Part shown: piece after piece, positions 1 through 9,021 of the stretch
Layout of the letters: each line of letters begins with the position of its first letter
Position numbering within the stretch: position 1 is the first letter of the stretch
Assembly (NCBI GenBank): GCA_031266175.1
Contig: JAISBN010000039.1
Span: forward strand, 1 to 34,926
Source of the DNA: Treponema sp.
GTDB lineage: Bacteria > Spirochaetota > Spirochaetia > Treponematales > Breznakiellaceae
Length of the DNA stretch: 34,926 nucleotides
Reading direction: 5' to 3'
The notes under the pieces: generated by a model
What the model was told of the DNA's origin: nothing
Database searches by the model: none
What the model saw: the letters and a program-made list of their open reading frames with translations, nothing else
Translations under genes and position numbers: made by a program

Positions 1-164
1 AAAACTTTTTCGACTTTTTCGCCTTTGCGGTTATTTATAGTTCTTCGAAAAAGTAAAAGAAAGAAGGAGAAAGAAAAAGCATCATTTGATACTCCTTATT
101 ACTCCTTTTACAGGCCAAGTTTCGTGTTTTTCCGTGTGGTCCGCGGTTAAATTCGGAATTCCTG
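1..164. other. Left-edge intergenic sequence with short repeats
   Basis: No gene is visible. The segment contains CTTTTTCG twice near the left edge, a purine-rich stretch at about 49-79, TACTCCTT twice at 90-107, and a CGTG/CGCGGTTA-type segment at about 122-152. Such CGTG-rich strings recur between genes in many spirochaete genomes in my memory, but I cannot verify a repeat family here. Confidence 0.3.
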
Positions 165-182
165 ATGACGGCCCGTTCCGCA

Positions 183-211
183 TTGACTTCCATCCCTGAA
201 TATCCTATCAT
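183..211 (+). promoter_or_regulatory. Sigma-70-type promoter for the Rrf2 pair
   Basis: A -35 box TTGACT (183-188) and a -10 box TATCAT (206-211) are separated by exactly 17 bp. The start of transcription would fall near 218, about 14 nt before the first Rrf2 start codon. The sequence just downstream (TACCTAGG) is a plausible place for autoregulation, but I do not see a convincing IscR- or NsrR-type operator palindrome. Confidence 0.65.
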
Positions 212-231
212 TTACCTAGGCTTAAAAAGAA

Positions 232-666
232 ATGAGAATATCAACCAAAGGCCGTTATTCCCTGGAAGCCGTTTTGTACATGAGCCTGCTTCCCAGAAAC
301 GAATACAGCAGTACCAGGGCAATCGCGGAAAATACGGACATTTCGGAGGGGTACCTGGAACAGCTCTTTATTCCCCTGCGGAAGGCCGGTATCGTCAAGG
401 GCATCCGGGGGCCCCAGGGGGGGTATCTTCCGGCAAAACCCCTGAAAAAAATCACCGTGGGGGAAATCCTCCGGGCGGTGGAGGGCCCCCTGGAGCCGGT
501 GGCCTGCGCCGTCAAGAATAATTTCTGCGCCAAAGAAAACAAGTGCCTGTCCCGGACCATCTGGAAGGAGCTCCATAAAGAAATAAGCCGCTGCGTGGAT
601 TCGATCACCATGGCCGACCTGGTCAAGGCCTATACTATCATGGACAACCCGGAATACCAGATATGA
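232..666 (+). CDS. Rrf2-family transcriptional regulator with three Fe-S-type cysteines (IscR/NsrR-like)
   Basis: This 144-residue protein has the Rrf2 winged-helix opening (MRISTKGRYSLEAVLYM) and the recognition-helix segment GYLEQLF, with a Glu at residue 43 as in IscR. The wing segment GPQGGY follows at about 60-65. Cys92, Cys99 and Cys105 lie where IscR and NsrR bind a [2Fe-2S] or [4Fe-4S] cluster, although the first spacing is six residues instead of the five of IscR. It probably senses Fe-S status, NO or redox state and binds DNA as a dimer. The Shine-Dalgarno sequence is weak (AAAAGAA), but the start fits the family. Its stop codon overlaps the start of a second Rrf2 gene by 4 nt, so the two are probably co-translated. 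Assignment to IscR, NsrR or another subgroup is open. Confidence 0.9.
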   Translation: MRISTKGRYSLEAVLYMSLLPRNEYSSTRAIAENTDISEGYLEQLFIPLRKAGIVKGIRGPQGGYLPAKPLKKITVGEILRAVEGPLEPVACAVKNNFCAKENKCLSRTIWKELHKEISRCVDSITMADLVKAYTIMDNPEYQI

Positions 667-1091
667 AGATTTCCACCAGGGGGCGCTACGGCACCAGGCT
701 TCTTATCGATCTGGCGGAACATCTGGATGAAAGCCACGTTCCCCTGGCTTCGGCGGCCGAACGGCAGGGCATATCCCTCCGGTATCTGGAACAGCTTGCG
801 GTAATCCTTAAACGGGCGGGGTTTATCCGTTCGGTTAAGGGCGCCTCCGGGGGTTATGTGCTGGCCAGGCCCCCGGAAGAAATCGTTCTGGGAGACGTGC
901 TCCGGGTTTTGGAGGGCGATATGCTGGTGGCGGACCCGGCCGAAAACGGCGCAAAAGAAACCAAACTACAGCGCTGTATCAGGCTGCTGGTGTTGGATAA
1001 ACTTAACTCCAAAATCGCCCAGGTTATCGAAAACAAAACCCTCGCGTCCGTGGCCGGGGCCGGCCACGAGACCTATATGTATTATATCTAG
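663..1091 (+). CDS. Rrf2-family transcriptional regulator lacking the cluster cysteines
   Basis: This 142-residue protein is a paralogue of the preceding gene. It has the same opening (MKISTRGRYGTRLLIDLAEH), the same YLEQL recognition helix with Glu43, and the wing GASGGY. In the region where the first protein has three cysteines, this one has a single cysteine (Cys105), so it probably cannot hold an Fe-S cluster alone. CymR-type Rrf2 proteins also lack the cysteines and use a protein partner or another signal. It overlaps the upstream gene by an ATGA junction, which suggests translational coupling and near-equal expression. A heterodimer with the cysteine-bearing paralogue, or two regulators with different inputs at shared sites, are both possible inferences. 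Confidence 0.88.
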   Translation: MKISTRGRYGTRLLIDLAEHLDESHVPLASAAERQGISLRYLEQLAVILKRAGFIRSVKGASGGYVLARPPEEIVLGDVLRVLEGDMLVADPAENGAKETKLQRCIRLLVLDKLNSKIAQVIENKTLASVAGAGHETYMYYI

Positions 1092-1108
1092 GTATTTCCC
1101 CCGTTCTG

Positions 1109-1117
1109 TGGTATAGT
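1109..1117 (+). promoter_or_regulatory. Extended -10 promoter element just before the FIST gene
   Basis: TG-n-TATAGT (TG at 1109-1110, hexamer at 1112-1117) matches an extended -10 element. I see no good -35 box. The predicted start of transcription is at or within a base or two of the FIST start codon at 1125, and no Shine-Dalgarno sequence lies in between, so this transcript may be leaderless. Confidence 0.45.
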
Positions 1118-1124
1118 TTTTTCC

Positions 1125-2285
1125 ATGATAAGAATTTTTTCCGCCCATACATCCGAAATTGACGATGTACAAGCCGCTGTGGCTGGTATTACGGCGCAGC
1201 TTGATGCCGGACACAGGCCGCTTAAAAATTCCGTTGGCCTTGTCAGCTGTTATGCCGAATTTATCGAATCCGGGGTTGTGGCCGCCCTGGCCGGGGCCCT
1301 GCCTTTTCCCGTCGCGGGGATTACCACGATTGCCGCGGCTTCCAACGGCGGGCAGGGGGAAATGCTCCTTTTCCTGACCGTTCTCAGTTCGGATGATGTG
1401 GAATTTGTCCTGGGAATAACGGATCCCATTTCCGGGGAGGATGAAGCGCCCCTCCGCGCCGCCTGGGAAAAGACCGGGGCGAGGCGGCCGGATAAGGCTG
1501 CCCTGATGCTGAGTTTTTGCCCCCTCCTTTTTAACGTGTCGGGGGATTTTATTGTCGACGCGTGGTCGGCTATTACCGGTAATGTGCCGAACTTCGGGAC
1601 CCTGGCGGTGGATCATAACCGGGACTACCACGAAGCCCGGACTATCCTGAACGGTGAGGCCTACAGGGACCGGTATGTGTTTGTTCTGCTCTACGGCGAC
1701 GTGAAGCCCCGGTTTTTTATCGGGGGTATCCGGGAAGAAAAAGCCTTCCGGGAAAAAGGGGTGGTTACCGCTTCCCAGGGGAACCAGCTCCAGGCGGTCA
1801 ATGGTATTTCCGTGGCGGATTACCTGACCGGCCTGGGCCTGACCAAGGATGAAAAAGGCAATATCAAGGGAATCAACGCGTATCCCTTTATCCTGGATTA
1901 TAACGACGGTACCCAGCCGGTTATCAGGGTGATGTTTGCCGTGACCCCCGACGGATCGGCGGTCTGCGGCGGCAAAATACCCGTGGGGGCGACATTGACG
2001 GTGGGGATCATCGACGGGGACGAGGTGCTTGCCACCTCCACGGCAATCCTTAACAAGGCGGCGGAGGCAGGGGCGGAAAAGGGCGTGCTTATTTTTTCCT
2101 GCATAGGCCGTTTTCTTTCCCAGGGTTATGAAAACGCCAGGGAAATGGAAAAGGCCCGGGAGGCGCTTAAAAATGTCCCCTTCCATCTGTGTTATTCCGG
2201 GGGCGAATTATGTCCCGTATACGGCAAGGACGACACCCTGACAAACCGGAGCCATAACGATACCATGGTGATATGCCTGCTGTGA
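1125..2285 (+). CDS. FIST-domain sensory protein (FIST_N plus FIST_C; NosP-like)
   Basis: This soluble 386-residue protein has the two-part FIST architecture, with FIST_N roughly at residues 25-205 and FIST_C at about 225-370. The C-terminal block ([12 protein letters not shown], then [12 protein letters not shown]) matches the usual Gly-Glu and Asn-x-Thr ending of FIST_C. FIST proteins are ligand-sensing modules. In Pseudomonas and Legionella the FIST protein NosP binds haem and NO and controls a neighbouring histidine kinase (NahK). Here the gene overlaps a hybrid kinase gene by 13 nt, so a sensor-kinase partnership is likely. The ligand cannot be read from the sequence: several histidines are present, but I cannot assign a haem ligand. 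No Shine-Dalgarno sequence precedes the ATG, and an extended -10 element sits directly upstream. Confidence 0.85.
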   Translation: MIRIFSAHTSEIDDVQAAVAGITAQLDAGHRPLKNSVGLVSCYAEFIESGVVAALAGALPFPVAGITTIAAASNGGQGEMLLFLTVLSSDDVEFVLGITDPISGEDEAPLRAAWEKTGARRPDKAALMLSFCPLLFNVSGDFIVDAWSAITGNVPNFGTLAVDHNRDYHEARTILNGEAYRDRYVFVLLYGDVKPRFFIGGIREEKAFREKGVVTASQGNQLQAVNGISVADYLTGLGLTKDEKGNIKGINAYPFILDYNDGTQPVIRVMFAVTPDGSAVCGGKIPVGATLTVGIIDGDEVLATSTAILNKAAEAGAEKGVLIFSCIGRFLSQGYENAREMEKAREALKNVPFHLCYSGGELCPVYGKDDTLTNRSHNDTMVICLL

Positions 2286-3961
2286 GCGGCACGGAACAGC
2301 TTGAACAGGAATTAGCTCAGGCCCGGGTAACCATCAAGAAACTGCAGAGGGAACTGAACCGGGCTCAGGTGTTGATTGAGCGGAACAAGGTTACCTTCGA
2401 GGCAAAAGACAATTTAAGCCGCATCGTTTCCCAAAAAAAATCGGAACTGGAGCATTACATGAGCCTGCTCCTGCAAAATTCCCCCGATATTATTCTGGTT
2501 TTTGACCGTGAGGGAAAACTGCTGTACTGTACCGACGCCTTTCTGAGGATAACCCGGACCGCCGGTTTCGGGCTTATCGCGGGGGTTAGCTGCCGGCAGA
2601 TACTGGCAAAATACACGGATCAGGCTTTTTTTGAACAAGCCTGTGAAACGTACAGCCATGCCCGGAGCAGCGCCTCCGCGGAGCATCTAACCGGAACTAT
2701 CGACTTCGGGCAGGAGGGCAATTTCCGGGAATACAGCATACAGGTAACTCCCATGCAGAATGATGCCGGCAGCAACATGGGGGTTATCATGCTTTTTTTT
2801 GATACCACGGAACTGCTGCAGGCCCAGAAGGAAGCGGAAAAGGCAAACAAGGCCAAGTCCGATTTTCTTGCCACGGTGTCCCATGAAATCCGCACCCCCA
2901 TGAACGCCATTATCGGCATCTCGCAGATGCTGGACGCAACGGAACTGACCGAAAAGCAGCGGGGGTATCTGAAAAATATCCAGAGTTCTTCCACCGTGCT
3001 GCTGAATCTGATTAACGATATCCTGGATTTTTCCAAGATTGAGGCGGGCAAACTGGAACTGATCCGCGACTACTTTAAACTGCCCGCCCTGCTGGGCAGG
3101 GTTAAAACCATGTTTACCCTGATGTTTGATGATAAGGCCCTTGCCTTTGACTGCGAATTTTCCCGGGAGCTTCCCGGGGTGGTATACGGCGATGAAAACC
3201 GGCTGAGTCAAATCATGTCCAACCTGCTTTCCAATGCCCTTAAATACACCAGCTCGGGCGGGGTTGTGCTGCGGGTGTTTCCCGATGGGGACCGTATTGT
3301 TATCGAAGTGGAAGACACGGGAATCGGCATCAAGGCGGAAGCCCTCCCAAAACTATTCACCGCCTTTCAACAGCTTGATCTGGTAAGGAACAAGCAGGTT
3401 CAGGGGACGGGGCTGGGCCTGGTAATTACCAAGCGGCTCTGCGAAATGATGGACGGTTCCATTTCGGTACGCAGTGAATACAACAAGGGATCGGTGTTTA
3501 TCATCCGGCTTCTTTTGCCCCGGGGGACCGAATCCGATCTGCCGAAAGAAAACGAGCGGATCGCCTTTGTCGCGCCGGGCGCCCGGGTGCTGCTGGTGGA
3601 TGACATTGACATCAACCTGGAAATAGCCGCCTTTGTGCTGTCCGCTTACCGGATACAGCCGGATTTGGCAAGGAGCGGCAAAGAAGCGCTGGAAAAGACG
3701 GCGAACGGTGAATACGATCTTATCCTGATGGACCACATGATGCCCGAAATGGACGGGGTGGAAGCCGTCAAAGCCATCCGGGCCATGGATGGAAACAATG
3801 CGGGAATACCCATCCTGGCCCTGACGGCCAATGCCGTAAGCGGAGCCAGGGAAATGTTTCTGGCCAACGGCTTTAACGGCCTCCTTTCCAAGCCCATGGA
3901 CAACGCGGCCCTGGCGGACGCGCTTTTGAAATGGCTCCCCAAGGAGCTGATTCTTCATTAA
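2273..3961 (+). CDS. Soluble PAS-containing hybrid histidine kinase with fused receiver domain
   Basis: This 562-residue protein opens with a predicted coiled coil (about 5-65) and no membrane segment. A PAS domain follows (about 66-185), then a HisKA dimerisation domain with the phospho-acceptor His204 in SHEIRTPMN. The HATPase_c domain has the N-box LLSNALKY (Asn321), the G1 box EDTGIGIK and the G2 box GTGLGL. The C-terminal receiver domain has the acidic pair Asp443-Asp444, the phospho-acceptor Asp487 in [13 protein letters not shown], and a conserved Lys in LLSKPMD. The start codon lies inside the FIST gene, so translation is probably coupled. Being cytoplasmic and linked to a FIST protein, it probably reads the FIST ligand state. 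No separate output regulator or HPt protein is encoded nearby, so the phosphorelay target is elsewhere. Confidence 0.93.
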   Translation: MPAVSGTEQLEQELAQARVTIKKLQRELNRAQVLIERNKVTFEAKDNLSRIVSQKKSELEHYMSLLLQNSPDIILVFDREGKLLYCTDAFLRITRTAGFGLIAGVSCRQILAKYTDQAFFEQACETYSHARSSASAEHLTGTIDFGQEGNFREYSIQVTPMQNDAGSNMGVIMLFFDTTELLQAQKEAEKANKAKSDFLATVSHEIRTPMNAIIGISQMLDATELTEKQRGYLKNIQSSSTVLLNLINDILDFSKIEAGKLELIRDYFKLPALLGRVKTMFTLMFDDKALAFDCEFSRELPGVVYGDENRLSQIMSNLLSNALKYTSSGGVVLRVFPDGDRIVIEVEDTGIGIKAEALPKLFTAFQQLDLVRNKQVQGTGLGLVITKRLCEMMDGSISVRSEYNKGSVFIIRLLLPRGTESDLPKENERIAFVAPGARVLLVDDIDINLEIAAFVLSAYRIQPDLARSGKEALEKTANGEYDLILMDHMMPEMDGVEAVKAIRAMDGNNAGIPILALTANAVSGAREMFLANGFNGLLSKPMDNAALADALLKWLPKELILH

Positions 3962-4038
3962 AAACGTTTAATCAAAAACGCGCGTTTAACCGAATGACGC
4001 CATTCTCCCGCTCCGGCCGCAGTTAACCGGAACGCTCA

Positions 4039-4767
4039 TTAAACAAGATTGCCCGAAGCGCAGGCCCCGAGGATGCGCCGCTTCACCGCTCCGGAATTGT
4101 CCGTTAAACCGGCAAGTTTTTTCCGCATCTGCCGCCGCCCGGAATTGGTCCCGTAGGGGCAGGTGCAGGCCGCTTTTAGGATGCCCTGTTCTTCGGCGCA
4201 GGCGATGATCTGCCGTTCTTCGATATAGGCCAGGGGCCGGATCAGGGTAACGGGATACTTGCGGTAGACAAGCTTGACCGGCATGGCGGACAGCTTTCCC
4301 CTGGCGCAGAGGTTCATAAAAAAGGTTTCGATGATGTCGTCCAAATGGTGGCCCAGGGCGATTTTGGTAAAGCCCCTGTCCACGGCGTACTTTAGCAGTT
4401 CCGTCCTGCGCTGGGTGGAACACCAGTAGCAGTTCATCTTTCTGCCTGCTTTAAGCCGGCCGATGACGGGTACAAAAAGATCGGTAAAGGGAACGGCCCA
4501 GCTTTCCAGTTTTTGGGAAAGGATCGATTTTTTACAGCAGGCGCAGAAGTCGCTGGAGATATGGAGGGCTTCCAACTCGTAGTTCCGTTTAAGGGCGGAT
4601 TTAAGGGAAGAAAGGGCCCAGGCCATGACGGTGGAATCCTTGCCCCCGGAAGCGGCGATAAGAATACGGTCCCCTTCACGGATCAGTTCCCGTTCCAGTA
4701 CGGCCTTGGCGCAGAGCTTTCGGACGATTTCGCCGGCGGCGGCCCGGCGGAGAAAGCGGTCAGCCAT
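4039..4767 (-). CDS. ttcA: TtcA-family tRNA 2-thiocytidine synthetase (PP-loop ATPase)
   Basis: This 242-residue protein has the PP-loop SGGKDS near residue 40, the Cys-x-x-Cys pair in NCYWCSTQRR, the block GHHLDDIIETFFMN, and the IRPLAY segment typical of TtcA. A later TCPYG could give the third cysteine ligand of the [4Fe-4S] cluster. The family adenylates C32 of certain tRNAs and replaces its oxygen with sulfur in the cytoplasm. The protein is shorter than E. coli TtcA (about 310 residues) at both ends, a size seen in the wider TtcA/YdaO group, so the exact tRNA base is inferred. The ATG lies 8 nt inside the upstream tcdA gene, which indicates an operon of two anticodon-loop modification genes. 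Confidence 0.85.
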   Translation of the reverse strand: MADRFLRRAAAGEIVRKLCAKAVLERELIREGDRILIAASGGKDSTVMAWALSSLKSALKRNYELEALHISSDFCACCKKSILSQKLESWAVPFTDLFVPVIGRLKAGRKMNCYWCSTQRRTELLKYAVDRGFTKIALGHHLDDIIETFFMNLCARGKLSAMPVKLVYRKYPVTLIRPLAYIEERQIIACAEEQGILKAACTCPYGTNSGRRQMRKKLAGLTDNSGAVKRRILGACASGNLV

Positions 4768-5641
4768 GCCGGGCCGCCGGTTCCTTTACCCGGCGGATGA
4801 CGTCGTTTATTACCAGGCTTGCCAGGATCATCCCCGCCGCGGCGGTAACCGTAACGATGCTGCCGTTGATCACCTTTTTGGAAGAACACCACCCGTCCCC
4901 GGCGGAACAAAAGCACCGGGGGGTTCCGCAGAAACTTTCGGCCCCTTCGGCCCGGACCGCCGGTTCGTCGCTGTATACCACGGTAAGCTTTCCGGTAAAG
5001 CCCCGTTTTTTAAGGCCCTGCCGCACCAGCCGGGCCAGGGGGCAGCCCCTGGTGTCCCAAATGTCCGCGGTCTTTATCCGGGCCGGGTCCAGCCGGGAGG
5101 CCATTCCCATGCAGGAAAAAAGCCGGGGACCCGCCGGGCCGTTCCGCATAACCGGGGGCTTCGATCCGGCGCAGAGTTCTATCAAATCCAGTTTACTGGT
5201 CAGGCTGTCGATAGCGTCAATCACATAACCGGCCCCGCCGATTTCAAAAAGCGGCGCGGTATCCCGGGAAAAAATTTTGTTGAACGCCCGTACTTCACAG
5301 CGGGGATTGATGTCCAGAAGCCGCTTCATCAGTACCGCTGCCTTGGGCAGCCCCACCGTTCCGGGCAGGGCCTGAATCTGGCGGTTGATGTTGGTAACAC
5401 AGACCGAGTCGGAGTCAACCACGGTAATCCGCCCTATGCCGGAACGGACCAGCGCTTCCGCCGCCCAGCTTCCCACGCCCCCCAAGCCGAAGACAATCAC
5501 CCCAGTCCGTTCCAGCGCGGCCAGGGCTTCCCTCCCCGCCAGCAGGCCCAGCCGGTGAAACTGGGGCGCTTCCCCGCCGGGTACCTGGGTGTGCGGGGAA
5601 GCGCCGGAATGGTCCTGTATGCCGGGAAATGTCGTGTCCAT
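4760..5641 (-). CDS. tcdA: tRNA threonylcarbamoyladenosine dehydratase (TcdA/CsdL, ThiF-like)
   Basis: This E1-like enzyme has the TcdA opening RLGLLAGREALAAL, the nucleotide-binding loop VIVFGLGGVGSWAAEAL, the acidic VVDSDSV, and the segment NINRQIQAL. TcdA uses ATP to cyclise t6A37 in tRNA to ct6A, next to the anticodon. The C-terminal half is cysteine-rich (CFCSAGDGWC region), and a hydrophobic tail follows. I chose the ATG at 5641 (293 residues). A longer reading from TTG at 5677 would begin upstream of the -10 box of the promoter at 5660-5688, whereas 5641 has a GTGAGGA ribosome site. The gene overlaps ttcA by 8 nt, so the two probably form a bicistronic tRNA-modification operon acting on positions 37 and 32. 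Confidence 0.88.
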   Translation of the reverse strand: MDTTFPGIQDHSGASPHTQVPGGEAPQFHRLGLLAGREALAALERTGVIVFGLGGVGSWAAEALVRSGIGRITVVDSDSVCVTNINRQIQALPGTVGLPKAAVLMKRLLDINPRCEVRAFNKIFSRDTAPLFEIGGAGYVIDAIDSLTSKLDLIELCAGSKPPVMRNGPAGPRLFSCMGMASRLDPARIKTADIWDTRGCPLARLVRQGLKKRGFTGKLTVVYSDEPAVRAEGAESFCGTPRCFCSAGDGWCSSKKVINGSIVTVTAAAGMILASLVINDVIRRVKEPAARHG

Positions 5642-5659
5642 GGGAATCCTCACCCTGTT

Positions 5660-5688
5660 ACTATAGGTCCCGGACAATAATTTTTCAA
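5660..5688 (-). promoter_or_regulatory. Sigma-70-type promoter for tcdA-ttcA
   Basis: Read on the minus strand, TTGAAA (5683-5688) and TATAGT (5660-5665) are separated by 17 bp. Transcription would begin near 5653, giving a leader of about 12 nt with GTGAGGA just before the ATG at 5641. This placement rules out the upstream TTG start for tcdA. Confidence 0.65.
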
Positions 5689-5802
5689 TGACGCGCCTTT
5701 CCCATAAGCGGGTCTATACCCCGAGAACCCCTTCACAGGGGAGCTTCAGGGCGGGGAGGTTCATTCAGTTACAGTTACACATGGCGCCATAAGTCTGCGC
5801 CG

Positions 5803-6048
5803 TTGCACAACTTGTTTGCCCGCAGATATCTTGATACGCTGGTCAAGCTGGCGGAAGCCCTTGAAATGGAAGTTTTTGAACTGCTCAAACCGCAGGATGC
5901 CTTATCTGCCGATACTGCTTCGATTGTGACAAAATTTAGCGAAGAAACGACCGCTATTATTGAAAAATCACTGGAAAATATAAGAAAAAATACTCTCCAA
6001 TCTTTGACGAACCTTAAAGACCAATACTGCGAACGCAGGGGCGCCTGA
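5803..6048 (+). pseudogene. Remnant of an Xre/Cro-type HTH regulator (5' part missing)
   Basis: The reading frame (81 residues if begun at TTG 5803) opens with a segment, RRYLDTLVKLAEALEMEVFE, that matches the last helices of HTH_3/Xre domains. In those proteins about 45 residues carrying the recognition helix precede this point. Upstream the frame stays open through GC-rich sequence but has no recognisable HTH helices, ATG or ribosome site. The remaining C-terminal part is charged and helical. I read this as a 5'-truncated relic. A short functional protein started at TTG is less likely. It ends shortly before a bidirectional terminator. Confidence 0.5.
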
Positions 6049-6082
6049 TACCGTTTCATAACCGCAAGGCCGCATAAAAAAA

Positions 6083-6107
6083 CCCGCCCCTGGGGGCGGG
6101 TTTTTTT
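6083..6107. terminator. Bidirectional intrinsic terminator
   Basis: CCCGCCC (6083-6089) pairs with GGGCGGG (6094-6100) around a 4-nt loop. Seven T follow on the right and seven A precede on the left (6076-6082), so the structure works on both strands: for groEL from the right and for the HTH remnant from the left. Confidence 0.9.
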
Positions 6108-6136
6108 ATGCCGCGGACTGCGGCCGGGTATCCCCT

Positions 6137-6188
6137 CCGCTTCGGAGCCGGTTTTAAAACCTGCAGGGTTTTTCAACCGGCTCTGCGG
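6137..6188. repeat. Long inverted repeat between groEL and its terminator
   Basis: GAGCCGGTT (6145-6153) pairs with AACCGGCTC (6175-6183). An inner arm AAAACC/GGTTTT and an outer arm CCGC/GCGG extend it. In the groEL transcript it lies between the stop codon and the terminator, where it could stabilise the 3' end. It has no U-run of its own, so it is probably not a terminator. Confidence 0.6.
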
Positions 6189-6199
6189 CAAGCGGGGGT

Positions 6200-7858
<1,659 letters not shown>

Positions 7859-7894
7859 TTAAGTAAGTACCAGAAATGGTATAGTATGAATGGA

Positions 7895-7924
7895 TTGAGT
7901 TCCCTGTATGGAACCGTCTATAAG
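7895..7924 (+). promoter_or_regulatory. Putative promoter of the Gfo/Idh oxidoreductase gene
   Basis: TTGAGT (7895-7900) and TATAAG (7919-7924) are separated by 18 bp. Transcription would start near 7931, and AGGAGGAG precedes the ATG at 7969. The element lies antiparallel to the groEL promoter, and the two -10 hexamers overlap at 7922-7924. Confidence 0.5.
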
Positions 7925-7951
7925 ATAGCAAAAATTGCTTTAAAAAGTCAA
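7922..7951 (-). promoter_or_regulatory. Putative groEL promoter
   Basis: Read on the minus strand, TTGACT (7946-7951) and TATCTT (7922-7927) are separated by 18 bp. The start would be near 7915, giving a leader of about 70 nt. A small inverted repeat TACCA-GAAA-TGGTA lies in that leader. The -10 hexamer shares bases with the -10 of the opposite-strand promoter. Confidence 0.5.
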
Positions 7952-7968
7952 TAGGAGGAGTGTGGATA

Positions 7969-8970
7969 ATGAACAAACTGCGTTTAGGCGTCCTGGGTAC
8001 GTCGGGACATTACAGCCTTCGGGTAGCGGCCCCCCTCAGGGAGTCGCTGCTGGTCGAGCCCTATGGAATCGCTTCCCGGAACAGGGAAAAGGCCGAAAAA
8101 TACGCCCAAAAATGGGGCTTCCAGCGGGCCTACGGATCCTATGGGGAGCTTTTGGAGGATCCGGAGATTGATTTTGTATACTGCCCCCTGCCCAATCATC
8201 TTCACCTGGAGTATATCAAAAAGGCCGCGGACGCCGGAAAACCCGTTCTCTGCGAAAAACCCCTGGGGATGAACGCCAAAGAAGCGGTTGAAGCCGCGGA
8301 GTACTGCGCGAAGAAGGGGATTCTGGTGATGGAAGCCTTCATGTACCGCTTTCATCCCCAGTGGATCCGGGCGGCGGAGATCGCCAAAACCGGGGAGCTG
8401 GGGGAAGTTATGGCCACCGCCGGGATATTTTCCTTCGACCTCAAAGACGGCGCCAATATCCGCAACATTGCCGAAGCCGGCGGCGGAGGCATCTACGACA
8501 TCGGCTGTTATACCGTGTCCACCGCCCGGCTCCTGATGCGGGCCGAGCCTTCCCGGGTGGTTTGTACCCTTAAGCGGGATTCGGCCTTTAAAACCGATAT
8601 TCTGGCCTCGGCGATCCTTGATTTTGGGGAAGGCAGACATTCCACCTTTACCATCGGTACCCAGATGTACCCCTGGCAGCGGGTCCGGGCGATGGGAACC
8701 GGCGGTACCCTGGCGGTGGAAGTGCCCTTTAACATGTACGGCGACGTTCCCGGCCGGATCCGCATTACTACCGGGGTAGGGGAGCGGATCATCGAAACCG
8801 AAATTGCCGACCAGTACCTGCTGGAATTCGACGCCTTTGCCCGGGCGGTGGCGGACAAGCGGACCGAAGCCCCCACCCCCGTTTCCGACGCGGTGGCCAA
8901 CATGGCGGTCCTGGACGCCCTCTTTGCCTCCGCCGCGTCGGGGGGCTGGGAGAATGTAGTCCGGTATTAG
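7969..8970 (+). CDS. Gfo/Idh/MocA-family NAD(P)-dependent oxidoreductase
   Basis: This 333-residue protein has an N-terminal Rossmann fold (LRLGVLGTSGHYS), the cofactor-binding CEKPLGMNAKEA near residue 90, and the C-terminal alpha/beta domain with GGGGIYDIGCYTV, where an Asp and a nearby acid/base residue are usual. Family members oxidise or reduce sugars, inositols, dihydrodiols or related polyols with NAD(P)H. The substrate cannot be told from sequence. The ATG at 7969 is preferred to a GTG at 7960 because AGGAGGAG (7953-7960) sits 8 nt before it. The gene stands alone between groEL and a convergent small gene and shares no operon with sugar genes. Confidence 0.88.
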   Translation: MNKLRLGVLGTSGHYSLRVAAPLRESLLVEPYGIASRNREKAEKYAQKWGFQRAYGSYGELLEDPEIDFVYCPLPNHLHLEYIKKAADAGKPVLCEKPLGMNAKEAVEAAEYCAKKGILVMEAFMYRFHPQWIRAAEIAKTGELGEVMATAGIFSFDLKDGANIRNIAEAGGGGIYDIGCYTVSTARLLMRAEPSRVVCTLKRDSAFKTDILASAILDFGEGRHSTFTIGTQMYPWQRVRAMGTGGTLAVEVPFNMYGDVPGRIRITTGVGERIIETEIADQYLLEFDAFARAVADKRTEAPTPVSDAVANMAVLDALFASAASGGWENVVRY

Positions 8971-8972
8971 GG

Positions 8973-9021
8973 CAAAACGGGTGAAGGTAAAACCAAAAGC
9001 TTTTACCCTTCACCCGTTTTG
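8973..9021. terminator. Convergent hairpin terminator overlapping the end of a coding region
   Basis: The arm AAAACGGGTGAAGG plus TAAAA (8974-8992) pairs with TTTTACCC plus TTCACCCGTTTT (9001-9020), with one bulged base and an 8-nt loop. It lies right after the oxidoreductase stop codon, and the right arm includes the stop and last codons of the minus-strand gene. Only short T-runs follow, so termination strength is uncertain. Confidence 0.6.

Noticed and set aside
966-2186. Long minus-strand open frame (406 codons) opposite the FIST gene
   Set aside because: It lies antisense to a well-supported FIST gene, has Gly/His/Arg-rich composition typical of the reverse of GC-rich codons, and shows no family motif.
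3962-4038. AAACGCGCGTTT palindrome (3976-3987) as a terminator between the kinase and ttcA
   Set aside because: The palindrome has no loop and no T-run, so it does not form a usable intrinsic terminator; some other 3' end mechanism is likely.
4625-5680. 351-codon plus-strand frame opposite tcdA and ttcA
   Set aside because: Antisense shadow with low-complexity Pro/Arg/Gly content and no ribosome site; both minus-strand genes have clear motifs.
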